A stretch of 64,000 nucleotides of DNA from Myotis daubentonii (lineage: Eukaryota > Chordata > Mammalia > Chiroptera > Vespertilionidae). The stretch covers positions 102,853,726 through 102,917,725 of the forward strand of contig NC_081861.1 in assembly GCF_963259705.1 (NCBI RefSeq), in the 5' to 3' direction. The translations under genes were made by a program, and so were the position numbers. Of the stretch, positions 1-10,570 are shown one piece after another. The notes under the pieces are model-generated. The model was given only the letters and a program-made list of their open reading frames with translations. It was not told the origin of the DNA and did not search any database. Positions within the stretch are counted from its first letter, which is position 1; the number at the start of each line of letters is the position of its first letter.

Positions 1-399
1 CCAACTGATTTTCCAACAGAAACTTTTCAGGCCAGAACAGATTGTAACGAAATACTCAAAGTGATGAAAAGCAAGGACCTACAACCAAGACTACTCTACC
101 TAGCAAGGCTATCATTTAAAATTGAAGGAGAAATAAATAGCTTCACAGACAGTAAAAAACTAAAGGTGTTAATTACAAACAAAAGTCATGAACTGAATGG
201 TTTCATAGGTGAATTTTAGCAAACATTCCAAGAAGAATTAACATCTATTGTCCTCAAATTCATCCAAAAATTTCAACAGGAGAAGGACAACATCACTCAT
301 TTTATGAGGCCGGAATTATTCTGATTCCAAACCCACAAAAACACAATACAAAGAAATAACATTATAGGCCAATATACTCAACAAAATATTAGCAAACTG
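1..399 (+). mobile_element. L1 fragment, ORF1 end joined to ORF2 by deletion
   Basis: The first 170 bases resemble the C-terminal part of L1 ORF1 (the same stretch is seen at 4680-4840 and 5700-5860). The sequence then jumps directly to the reverse-transcriptase linker of ORF2 (compare 7740-7930), so most of the endonuclease half has been deleted. Stops in all frames show it is dead. It continues at 819 after a Helitron insertion. Confidence 0.8.
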
Positions 400-402
400 A
401 AC

Positions 403-446
<44 letters not shown>
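400..446. repeat. (TATC)n tetranucleotide microsatellite
   Basis: About eleven tandem TATC/TCTA units lie directly at the 5' end of the following Helitron. The Helitron start (TCTATATATAAAAG-like in a sister copy at 16050) probably seeded the expansion. Confidence 0.95.
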
Positions 447-818
447 AAAAGCCTAAGCGACCAGTCAACCAGTTGACTGGTTCACTGGTTGCTATGATGT
501 GCACTGACCTCCAGGGGGCTGACATTCAACGCAGGAGCTGCCCCTTGGTTGTCAGTGTGCTCCCACAGCGAGAGTGCCGCTCAGCTGACCAACAGGCGCC
601 AGACACAGGGCTCACAGTTGGCTGCCGCAGCCCAAAGACTGCAGCAGAACATCAGCGAGCCTTCCGAGCAGAGGCGGTGGCAGGCACAGCCAGGCCAGGA
701 TGAGCAGGAGCAGCAGGCAGGAGAGGCAAGTGGCGTTGGACTGCTGGTTTCAGCCCGATCCCTGCAGGCCACATGAAGGGACCCCACCAGTGCATGAATC
801 TGTGCACTGGGCCTCTAG
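447..818 (+). mobile_element. HeliBat-type non-autonomous Helitron
   Basis: The 5' part (TATAAAAGCC...) matches the unit beginning at 16050. The 3' end has an imperfect GTGCA...TGCAC hairpin followed by GGGCCTCTAG and a host T, the expected Helitron terminus. The element splits an L1 ORF2 (1-399 and 819-3066). It has no Rep/helicase coding capacity; open frames inside it are GC-rich chance ORFs. It carries a degenerate inverted pair of CTCF-like sequences at 508-521 and 538-551. Confidence 0.8.
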
Positions 819-3066
819 TATATTATAAAGATCATACACCATTGTCAAGTGAGACTTGTTTCTGGGGTACAATGATGATTCAATATTCTTAAGTCAATTA
901 ATGTGATACACCACACAAACAAAATGAATGATAAAAATCACCCAACCATATCTAAGATGCAGAAGAAGCATTTGAAAAAACTCAGACTCCATTTATGATA
1001 AAAATTATCAGTAAAGTGGGAATAGAAGTAACATACCTCAACATAATACAGATCATATATGACAAAGCTACAGCTAACATCACACTAAACAGGGAAAAAC
1101 TAAAAGCATTTCCCTTAAGATCAGTAATAAGACAGGGATGTCCAATTTTACCACTGTTGTTCAACATAGAATTGGAAGTCCTAGCCATAGAATACAAGAA
1201 GAAGAATGAACGGTATCAAATTAAAAAGCAAGAAGTAAAACTGTCATTATTTGTAGATGACATGATACGATATATAGAGAACCCTAAAGACTACATGAAA
1301 AACTATTAGAACTGATAAATACATTCAGTAAAGTAGCAAGATACAAAATATTCATAAAATCATTGCATTTTTACACACCAATTATAAACTATCAGAAATA
1401 GAGTCTAAGAGAGCAATACACATTGCACACACAAAATCAAGGAATATATCTCATAATGCAGGGAAGAGACCTATACTCAGAAAATTATAAGATATTGAAG
1501 AAATCAATTGAAGAAAATACAAATAAATGGAAGCATATACTGTGTTCATGGACAAGAAGCATTAACACCATAAAAATGTCCATACTGCCCAAAGCAATCT
1601 ATAAATTTAAGGCGATTTCCATCAAGATACCTGTGGAATTTCTCACAGAATTAGAACAAATAATGGAAAAAATTGTATGGAACTATGAAAGACCCCAGAT
1701 AGCCACAGCAATCTTGAAAAAGATCAAAGTTGGAGGTATAATGCTACCTGATATCATACAATACTACAAGGCTATAGCAATTAAAAAAGCATTGTACTGG
1801 CATAAAACCAAATACATCAATCAAAGAGACAAACCCACACCCATATGATCAATTAATCTATGACAAGGTAGGCAATAACATACAATGGGCTAAAGACAGT
1901 TTATTCAATATATGTTATTGGGTAAATTGGACAGATACATGCAAAAAATGAAGCTAGATCACTTTCTCATACATACAAAAGAATAAACTCAAAATAGATT
2001 AAATATAAGACTCAAAACTCTTAGAAGAAAACATAGGCAGTAAAATGTTGGGCATTTCTCTTATTTTTTCGATATATCTAACTGGGCAAGGGGAACAAAA
2101 TAAAAAAAATAAACCAATGGAACTACATCAAACTAACAGGTTTTTGCAGAACAAAGGAAACCACCAACAAAATAAAAGACAACTTAATGAATGGAAGAAG
2201 TTGTTCATCAATAATTTGATATGGGGTTAGTGTCAATAATTTATGAAGAACTAATACCACTCAACACCAAAAATATATACAACTAAATTAAAAAGTAGAC
2301 AGAGAACCAAATTGACACTTCTTTAAAAAGGACATACAGATGTCCAATGGACTTAGGAAAAGATACTCAATATTACTGATCAATAGAGAAATCCATATTA
2401 AAACCACAAAGAGTTGTCACTTCACACATATCAGAATGGCTATCATCAATAAATCAACAAACAAGTGCTGGCAAAGATGTGGAGAAAAGGAAACCCTAGT
2501 GCACTGCTGTTGGGAATGCAGATTGGTGCACCCACTCTAGAAAATAATGTGGTTGTTCCTCAAAAAATTAAAAATGGAACTTCTATATGACTCAGTGGCT
2601 CCACTTCTGTGTATATATCCAAAGATACCCAAAACACTAATTTGAAAGAATATATGCACCCCATATGTTCATTGCAACATTATTTACAATATCTAAGATA
2701 TGAAAACAACCCAAGTGCCTATCAATAGATGGGTAGATAAAAAAGCAATGCACATAAATACAATGGAACATTACTTGTCCATAAACAATAAAATCATACC
2801 ACTTGTTATAGCAATTATGAGCCTAAAGGGTATTATAATAAGTGCAATAAGTCAGACAGAGAAAGACAAATACCATTTGATTTCACTTATATGTGAAATC
2901 TAAAGAACATACAAAATAGATTTATATATAAAGAGAACAAATTGATAGGATGATGTGGAAGGAGGTTGGGGGCTGAGTGAAAAAGGCGAAGGTATTAAGA
3001 AACACTAATAGTGGTTACAAAATATTCATGGGATCTAAAATAAAGTATATAGAATAAAATTAATAA
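819..3066 (+). mobile_element. L1 ORF2 (RT to C-terminus) and 3' UTR, degraded
   Basis: This continues the L1 of 1-399. The frame at 995-1309 contains the RT catalytic block as LFVDDM (canonical FADDM). The frame at 1423-1848 is the RT thumb region, and 2340-2540 contains the Cys-rich C-terminal region ([16 protein letters not shown]). The 3' UTR runs to about 3065. Several frameshifts and stops make it non-functional. A HeliBat starts at 3067 exactly after a host A. Confidence 0.85.
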
Positions 3067-3735
3067 TCCTATCTAATAATAGAGAAACATGGTAATTAGC
3101 CATACCTCTGCTACACTTCCCATTGGCTAATCAGGGCGATATGCAAATTAACTGCCAACCAAGATGGCAGCCAGCAGCCAGGCAGCTTGAAGAGAACAGG
3201 AGGCTTGCTTGCTTCAGTGACGGAGGAAGCCCACATTCCCCACCTGCCTTGCTGGGTAGGGCCGATTGCGGGGTTGGGGCGCTGCCCCCTGTCACACTCA
3301 AGGCAGGGTCGATGGGGAGGGTGGGGCACTGCCCCCTGTCACCCACAGAGCAGGGCCGATCAGGGGGTTGGGGAACTCCCCCCTGTCACACTCAGGGCAG
3401 GGCCGATGGGGAGGTTGCGGCTCCACCCCGTCACACACAGAGCAGGCCCATGGGGGGGTTGGGGCGCCGCACCCTGTCACACACAGAGCAGGGCCAATCA
3501 GGGGGTTGGGGAGCTCCCCCCTATCAGGCACAGAGCAGGGCTGATCAGGGGGTTGGGGCTCCTTCCCCTGTCACGAACAGAGCAGGGTGGATAGGGAGGT
3601 TGTGGCCCTGCCCCCCATCATAAAGAACACAATGGAAGGCTTAAACAGTAGAATAGAGGCTTACACGGCCGATCAGGGGGTTGGGGAGCTCCCCCCTGTC
3701 ATGCACAGAGCAGGGCCGATCAGGGGGTTGGTGCT
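3067..3735 (+). mobile_element. HeliBat-type Helitron, 3'-truncated, with minisatellite
   Basis: It starts with TCCTATCTAATAATAGAG after a host A, as at 14934 and, in reverse, at 19181. The first 180 bases (CCCATTGGCTAATCAG..., AGGCTTGCTTGCTTCAGTG) are shared with those copies. From about 3250 it becomes a 47-bp tandem repeat and then meets L1 5' UTR-like sequence near 3735. The usual 3' hairpin and CTAG end are absent. Confidence 0.75.
3250..3735 (+). repeat. 47-bp GC-rich minisatellite, about ten units
   Basis: Units have the form CAGAGCAGGGCCGATCAGGG, GGTTGGGG, variable GC bases, CCCCTGTCACACA. CAGAGCA anchors at 3438, 3484, 3531 and 3578 give periods of 46-47. The array is interrupted at 3622-3661 by a piece matching L1 ORF1. 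Long open frames across it reflect base composition and are not genes. Confidence 0.9.
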
Positions 3736-4930
3736 ACTTGCAGCAAAAGGGTGCAAGACAGCAAAAATTGGGACACTCCCCTTCATGGATGTTGAGTTCT
3801 AGACACCGCAGTTGTGCCTTTCCAGCTTGCAAGCCTATATCAAGAGAACACAAATAGCTCAAGTAGGGAGCTACACTAGATTACCAAGCCCAGGAGACTT
3901 GATAGGTCACACCAGTAGCAACATCCCCCAAAGAACCTGGGTAGCAAAGCAAATGGATCTACAATTAAAACATTACAGCAAAACATGGGAAGACAAAAAA
4001 GTAATCCCCAAAGGAAAGAAAAAGGGAGTTAAATAAAATTGAGGCTAGTAACATATCAGAGAAAGAATTCAGAATAATGGTTATAAGGATGCTCAAATGA
4101 CCGGATGACAAATATACACAACTCAATGACAAATACAAACAACTCAATGAGAATTATAAGGAGCTGAATTAGAATGTCACCAACATGAAAAGGAACCAAG
4201 AGGAAATGAAGAACAACATAACTGCAATAAAAAACACAATGGAAGGCTTAAACAGTAGAATAGAAGAGGCTGTGGACCACATCAGTGAATTAGAAGACAA
4301 GGTAGGAAAACACACACAAACAGCAGCAACTGGAAAGAAAATTTAAAAAGCAAGAGGAGAGCCTAAGGGAGCTTTGGGACAACACAAAAGAAAACCACAT
4401 TTGCATAAGAGGTATACCAGAAGCAGATGAAGAGAAGCAAGGAATAGAAAACCTGTTTGAAGAAACAATGACAGAAAACTTCTCTGATGTTGGCAAGAAA
4501 AAAACTATGCAAGTCCAAGAAGTACATAGAGTCCCAAAGAAGATGCACCCCAAAAGACTGGCACCAATACACATCATAATTAAATTGGCAAACACCAATA
4601 ACAAAGTAAGAACCTTAAAGGCTGCCAGAGAGAGACAGAAAGTTACCTACAAGGGATCTCCTATTAGAATATCAACTGATTTCTCAACAGAAACACACCA
4701 GGCCAGAAGGGAATGGAATGAAATATACAAATTGATGCAAAGCAAGGGAGTGAACCCAAGAATACTATACTCAGCAAGGCTATCATTCAAAATTGAAGGT
4801 GGAATCAGGAGTTTCACAGACAAAAAAGGGCTAAGAGAGTTTATTACCACCAATTTAGCAATGCAAGAAATGCTAAAGGGACTGCTGTAAAAAGAAGAAA
4901 CAGAGACAGTTGGCCTGGAGGTCAAATCCC
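3736..4930 (+). mobile_element. L1 5' UTR and first ORF1 copy
   Basis: About 250 bases of 5' UTR-like sequence precede an ORF1 relic. The best frame (4468-4890, 140 codons) has the RNA-binding C-terminal half of ORF1p: VQEVHRVPKKMHPKR, HIIIKLA, RISTDFSTETHQARREWNEI, LSARLSFK-like residues and KGLREFITTNLAMQEMLKGLL. The N-terminal coiled coil is broken. No ORF2 follows: after a poly-C tract (about 4930-4943) a second ORF1 begins. Confidence 0.75.
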
Positions 4931-5027
4931 GCCCCCCCCCCCCAGTGTTACCTACAACAATCAAGGCTTAACTACAACAAGACTGCGCACAAAGACCACT
5001 AGGGAGTGCACCAAGAAAGCATAAAAA

Positions 5028-5912
5028 ATGCGGAGACAAAGAAACAGGACAAAAACGACAGAAATGGGGGATATAGAGTTCAAAACCACACTTTTAAGGT
5101 CTCTCAAGAGCTGTCTAGAAGCTGCCGATAAACCTAGTAAGGCCTTCGAAAAGACTGGTGAAACCATCAATAAATATAATGAGATCCTTAAGAAATCTAA
5201 TGAGACCCTCAATGTTGTGATAAAGAACCAACTAGAAATTAAGAATACACTGACTGAAATAAAGAATATTATACAGACTCTCAACAGCAGACCAGAGGAG
5301 TGCAAGAATCAAGTCAACGATTTGGATGCAAAGAAGCAAAAAACACCCAACCAGAAAAGCAAAATGAAAAAAGAATCCGAAAACACGAAGATAGTGTAAG
5401 GATCCTCTGGGACAGCTTCAAGCGTACCAACATCAGAATTATACAGGTGCCAGAAGATGAGAGAGACCAAGATATTGAAAACCTATTTGAAGAAATCATG
5501 ACAGAAAACTTCCCCTACCTGGTGAAAGAAATAGACTTACAAGTCCAGGAAGCACAGAGAACCCCAAACAAAAGGAATCCAAAGAGGACCACACCAAGAC
5601 ACATCATAATTAAAATGCCAAGAGCAAAAGACAAAGAGAGAAAGCAGCAAGAGAAAGAAACTCAGTTACCTACAAGGGAATACCCATACGACTGTCAGCT
5701 GATTTCTCAACAGAAACCATGCAGGCCAGGAGGGAGTGGCAAGAAATATTCAAAGTGATGAATACCAAGAACCTACAACCAAGATTACTTTATCCAGCAA
5801 AGCTATCATTCAGAATTGAAGGTCAGATATAGAGCTTCACAGATAAGAAAAAGCTAAAGGAGTTCATCACCACCAAACCAGTATTATATGAAATGCTGAA
5901 AGGTATCCTTTA
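5028..5912 (+). pseudogene. L1 ORF1 (nucleic-acid-binding chaperone), frameshifted
   Basis: ORF1p is the RNA-binding trimeric protein of the L1 RNP. The ATG at 5028 follows the usual GCATAAAAA context. The first 123 codons are the coiled-coil region (KCLEAADKPSKAFEKTGE..., EIKNTLTEIKNIIQTLNSRPEE). The reading frame then passes to the frame open at 5300-5758 (RRM-like region: RIIQVPEDERDQDIENLFEE, then DLQVQEAQRTPNKRNPKR). A third frame from about 5758 holds the C-terminal domain. At least two frameshifts and a stop near 5830 inactivate it. It lies directly downstream of another ORF1 relic from a different L1 lineage. Confidence 0.85.
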
Positions 5913-6119
5913 AGAAGAGGAAGAAGAAGAAAAAGATAAAGATACAAATTATGAACAACAAATACGCATCTATCAACAAGTGAATCTAAGAATCAAGTGA
6001 ATTAATCTGATGAACAGAATGAACTGGTGATTATAATAGAATCAGGGTCATAGAAAAGGAATGGACTGACTATTCTTGAGGGGGAAAGGGGTGTGGGAGA
6101 TGCGGGAAGAGACTGTACA

Positions 6120-6272
6120 AAAATCGTGCACCTATGGATGAGGACAGTGGGTGGGGAGTGAGGGTGGAGGGTGGGGCGTGAACTGGGAGGAGGGGAGTTA
6201 TGGGGGGGGGGAAAGAGGAACAAATGTAATAATCTGAAAAAAATAAATAAATAAATAAATAAATAAATGGGT
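6120..6272 (+). repeat. G-rich spacer ending in (AAAT)n
   Basis: The stretch between the L1 ORFs is purine/G-rich (GGGTGGGGAGTGAGGGTGGAGG and similar, a run of nine G near 6202) and ends in about seven AAAT units at 6243-6268. It looks like an L1 3'-end type G-rich tract plus tail, so a short insertion between ORF1 and ORF2 is possible. Confidence 0.6.
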
Positions 6273-6325
6273 GGAAAAAAAGAAGAAACAGAAAGGCAAG
6301 AGGAAACACAAACATAAAAATAAAA

Positions 6326-9300
6326 ATGATGATAAAAAAGTACTTATCAATAATAACATTAACTGTAAATGGATTAAATGCTCCAATTAAAAGACATGGG
6401 GTAGCTGAATGGATAAGAAAACGTGAACCATATATTTGCTGTCTGCAAGAGACCCACCTCAGAACAAAGAAATCACACAGAATGAGAGTGAAGGGATGGA
6501 AAAAAATTTTTCAGACAAATGGAAATGAGAAAAAAGCTGGAGTTGCAATACTTATATCTGACAAAATAGACCTAAAAGTAAAGGCCATAACAAGAGATAA
6601 GGAAGGCCACTACATAATACTAAAGGGGACAATCAACAAGAAGATATAACTTTCGTAAACATATATGCACCCAATACAGGAGCACCCAAATACATAAAAC
6701 AACTTCTGGAAGATATCAAGGGAGAGATCAATAGCAATACAGTTATAGTAGGGGACTTTAATACTCCACTGATATCACTGGATAAATCCTCTAAACAAAA
6801 AATCAGCAAAGAAACAGCAATCCTAAATGACTCACTAGATCAGATGGACTTAATTGACATCTTCAGAATATTTCACCCCAAAGCTTCAGAATATACATTC
6901 TTCTCCAGTGCACATGGGACATTTTCAAAGATAGACCACATATTAGGACACAGGCAAAGTCTCTTCAAATTCAAGAGGATAGAAATCATAACAAGCATCT
7001 TCTCAGATCACAATGGTATAAAACTAGAAATCAACTACCATAAAAAAATGAAAAAAAAATCAAACACTTGGAGGCTAAATAGCATGCTATTAAACAATGA
7101 ATGGGTTACCAAAGAGATCAAAGAAGAAATAAAAAGTATCCTGGAAACAAATGACAATGAAAACACAACAATCCAAAATCTATGGTACAAAATGAAAACA
7201 GTCCTGAGAGGGAAGTTCATAGCTCTACAGGCCTACCTCAAGAAACAAGAAAACTGGTAAGAAATTATCTAACCTTGCAACTTAAAGAATTAGAAAGAGA
7301 GCAACAAGAAAAGCCCACAGTATCCAGAAGGAAGGAAGTAATAAAGATCAAAGCAGAAATAAATAATATGGTGACCAAAAAGACAATACAAAAGATCAAT
7401 GAAACCAAGAGTTGGTTCTTTCAAAGGATAAACAAGATTGATGAACCTCTAGGAAGGCTTACCAAGAAGCAAAGAGAGAGGACCCACATAAATGAAATCA
7501 GAAACAATAGAGGCGAAATAACAACAGACCCCACAGAAATACATAGAATTGTTAAAAAATACTATGAACAACTCTATTCCAACAAACTAGACAACCTGGA
7601 GGAAATGGACAAATTCCTAGAAAAACACAACATTCCAAAACTCAATCAGGAAGAATCTAAAAACCTGAATATGCCGATAACTATGAAAGAAATTGAAGCA
7701 GTCATCAAAAAGCTTCCAGCAAACAAAAGCCAGGGGCCAGATGGCTTTACAGGGGAGTTTTACCAAACATTCAAGGAAGAACTAAAACCTATCCTCCTCA
7801 GACTATTCCAAAAAATTCAAGAGGAAGGAACACTTCCAAGCTCATTGTATTAAGCCAGCATTACCCTAATACCAAAACCAGATAAAGACAACACAATGAA
7901 AGAGAATTACAGGCCAATATCCCTCATGAACATACATGCCAAAATCCTCAACAAAATTCTAGCAAATCGGATTCAGCAGTACATCAGAAAGATCATACAC
8001 CATGAACAAGTAGGATTTATACTGGGATGCAAGGATGGTACAATATCCACAAATCAATAAACGTGATACATCACATAAACAAACTGAGAGATAAAAATCA
8101 CATAGTCATATCAATTGATGCAGAAAAAGCATTTGACAAAATCCAGCACCCTTTCTTGATAAAAACTCTCAGCAAGGTGGGAATAGAAGGATCATATCTC
8201 AACATAATAAAAGCCATATATGACAAACCCACAGCCAACATCGTACTCAATGGGCAAAAACTGAAACCATTTCCCCAAAGAAAGGAACAAGACAGTGATG
8301 CCCACTCTCACCACTCCTGTTTCATATAGTACTGGAGGTATTAGCCATTGTGATCAGACAAGAAGAAGAAATAAAAGGCATCCAAATTGGAAAAGAAGAA
8401 GTAAAACTGTCCTTCTTCACAGATGACATGATACTGTACTTAGAAAACCCTAAAGACTCCATCAAAAATGATTAAAGTTCATAAATGAACTCGGCAATGT
8501 AGCAGGATACAAAATAATTTCCAAGAAATCTATGGCATTTCTATTCACCAATAGTGAACTTACAGAAAGAGAGGCTAAAAAAGCATTTACCATCGCACCA
8601 AAAAAATTAAGATAGCTAGGAACAAACCTAACTAAGGAGGTAAAAGACTTGTACTCAGAAAACTACCAGACATTGAAAAAAGAGATAGAGGAAGACATAA
8701 ACAGATGGAAGAATAGACCGTGTTTATGGATTGGTAGAATCATAAACCAAAGAGATCAACCAAAGCAATATATAGATTCAACGCATTCCTCATTAAAATA
8801 CCAACAATATATTTCACAGATCTAGAAAGGACTCTTCAAAAATTCATCTGGAATAAAAAAACAAAACAAAAACAACAACCCCAAAGTAGGAGGGATCTCC
8901 ATACCAGATACCAAGATGTATTACAAAGTCACTGTTCTCAAAACTGCCTGGTACTGGCACAAGAACAAATATATAGATCAATGGAATATAATAGAGAACC
9001 CAGAAATCGACCCAAACCACTATGCTCAATTAATATTTGACAAAGGAGGCAAGAGCATACAATGGAGTCAAGATAGTCTCTTCAATAAATGATGCTGGGA
9101 AATTTGGTCAGACACATGCAAAAAAATAAATGAAAGTAGACCACCAACTTACACCATGCACAAAAATAAGCTCAAAATGGATTAAGCTTAAACATAAGAC
9201 AGAAAACCATAAAAATATTAGAGGAAACCAAAGGCAGCAAAATCTCAGAGATATGCCGAAGCAGTATCTTCACCCATACAGCTCCTAGGGCAATGGAAAC

Positions 9301-10117
9301 TAAAGGGAAAATAAACAAATGAGACTACATCAAAATAAAAAGCTTCTATAGAGCAAAAGAAACCATCAACAAAACCAAAAGAAAGCCCACTGCATGGGAG
9401 AACATATTTGCCAATGCTATTTCAGATAAGGGTTTAATCTTCAACATTTACAGGGAATTCATACAACTTAACAAAAGGAAGACAAACAACCCAATAAAAA
9501 AATGGGCAAAGGACCTCAATAGATACTTTTTGAAAGAAGATATATGGAAGGCAAAGAGACATATGAAAACATGCTCAAAGTAAGTAATCATCTTAGAGAT
9601 GCAAATCAAATCTACAATGAGGTGCCTTCTCACTCTTGTCAGAATGGCTATCATCAACAAATCAACAAATGACAAGTGCTTGCGAGGACGTGGAGAAAAA
9701 GGAACACTTGTGCATTGCTGGTGGGAATGCAGACTCGTGCAGCCACTGTGGAGAACAGTATGGAGTTTCCTCAAAAAACTAACAATGGAACTTCCATTTG
9801 ACTCAGTGATCCCACTTCTAGGAATGTATCCCAAGAATCCAGAAACACCAATCAGAAAAGATAAATACAACCCTATGTTCATAGCAGCACAATTTATAAT
9901 AGCTAAGATTTAGAATCAACCTAAGTGCCCATCAGCAGATGAGTGGATTAAAAAACTTTGGCACACCTACGCAATGGAATATTATGCTGCTGTAAAAAGA
10001 AAAGAACTCCTACTATTTGCAATAGCATGGATGGAGCTGGAGAGCATTATGCTAAGTGAAATAAGTCAGTCAGAGAAAGATAAATATCACATGATCTCAT
10101 TCATTTGTAGATTATAA
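6326..10117 (+). pseudogene. L1 ORF2 (endonuclease/reverse transcriptase), frameshifted
   Basis: ORF2p nicks target DNA and reverse-transcribes L1 RNA. The N-terminal APE-like endonuclease begins at 6326 (LTVNGLNAPIKRHGVAEWI; CCLQETHLR metal-binding Glu). Its C-terminal SDH motif appears at 7006-7014 (IFSDHNGIKLEI). The frame at 7182-7853 holds the linker and start of the RT ([18 protein letters not shown]). The palm motif reads [13 protein letters not shown] near 8415, with Thr in place of the usual Ala of FADDM. The Cys-rich C-terminus ([18 protein letters not shown]) is at 9599-9913, and the natural stop is about 10117. It needs several frame changes, so it is dead as written. Confidence 0.9.
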
Positions 10118-10378
10118 TGAACAACACAAACTGATGAACAAAAATAGATCTAGAGACAGAGAAGCATCGATCAGATGCTCAAACCTCAGAGGGAAGGCAG
10201 AGGAGGGTGGGCTTAAAGGGGAGAGATCAACCAAAGGACTTGTATGCATGCATATAAGCATAACCAATGGATACAGACACCAGGGTGAGGGCATGAGTCG
10301 GGGGGTTGGGGGACAATTGGGAGATAAGGAGACATTTGTAATACCTTAATCAATAAAGGGGAAAAAAATCTAAAAATA

Positions 10379-10490
10379 AATAAATAAATAATTTTAAAAA
10401 ATAACCTCTAAATATGAAATAAGAATAGAATTTTCTAATTGCTATGCTGTACACCTGAAACTAATACAAAGCAATGTTGATTGTAAAATT
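10379..10490 (+). mobile_element. Short L1 3'-end remnant
   Basis: GCTATGCTGTACACCTGAAA and the following CTAATACAAAGCAATGTTG are typical of older L1 3' termini. A related scrap is seen at 16751-16800. It bridges the sense L1 tail and the TTCC repeat. Confidence 0.5.
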
Positions 10491-10570
10491 TCTTCCTTCC
10501 TTCCTTTCTTCCTTCCTTCCTTCCTTCCTTCCTTCCTTCCTTCCTTCCTTCCTTCCTTCCTTCCCTTTCC
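10491..10570. repeat. (TTCC)n microsatellite
   Basis: About eighteen TTCC units with minor interruptions. It lies at the 3' (poly-A side) end of the antisense L1 that follows, so it probably evolved from that element's tail. Confidence 0.95.

Larger units (their letters stand above)
4944..10378 (+). mobile_element. Near-complete L1 with frameshifted ORF1 and ORF2
   Basis: A short 5' UTR end (GGAGTGCACCAAGAAAGC) leads into ORF1, a G-rich inter-ORF spacer, ORF2, and a 3' UTR ending in an A/T-rich tail near 10378. The 3' UTR (TTGTATGCATGCATATAAGC and a following G-rich stretch) is the same subfamily as the truncated copies at 36672 and 53682 and the antisense copies at 42844 and 63881. Multiple frame breaks show it cannot retrotranspose autonomously now, but it is much less decayed than the L1 at 819-3066. 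Confidence 0.85.

Noticed and set aside
3123..3623. Open frame of 166 codons (and overlapping frames on both strands)
   Set aside because: It is the translation of the 47-bp GC-rich minisatellite inside a Helitron; peptide periodicity follows the repeat and opposite-strand frames are equally open.
3250..3735. Possible CRISPR-like regular repeat
   Set aside because: Units are directly tandem without unique spacers, and the host is a mammal.
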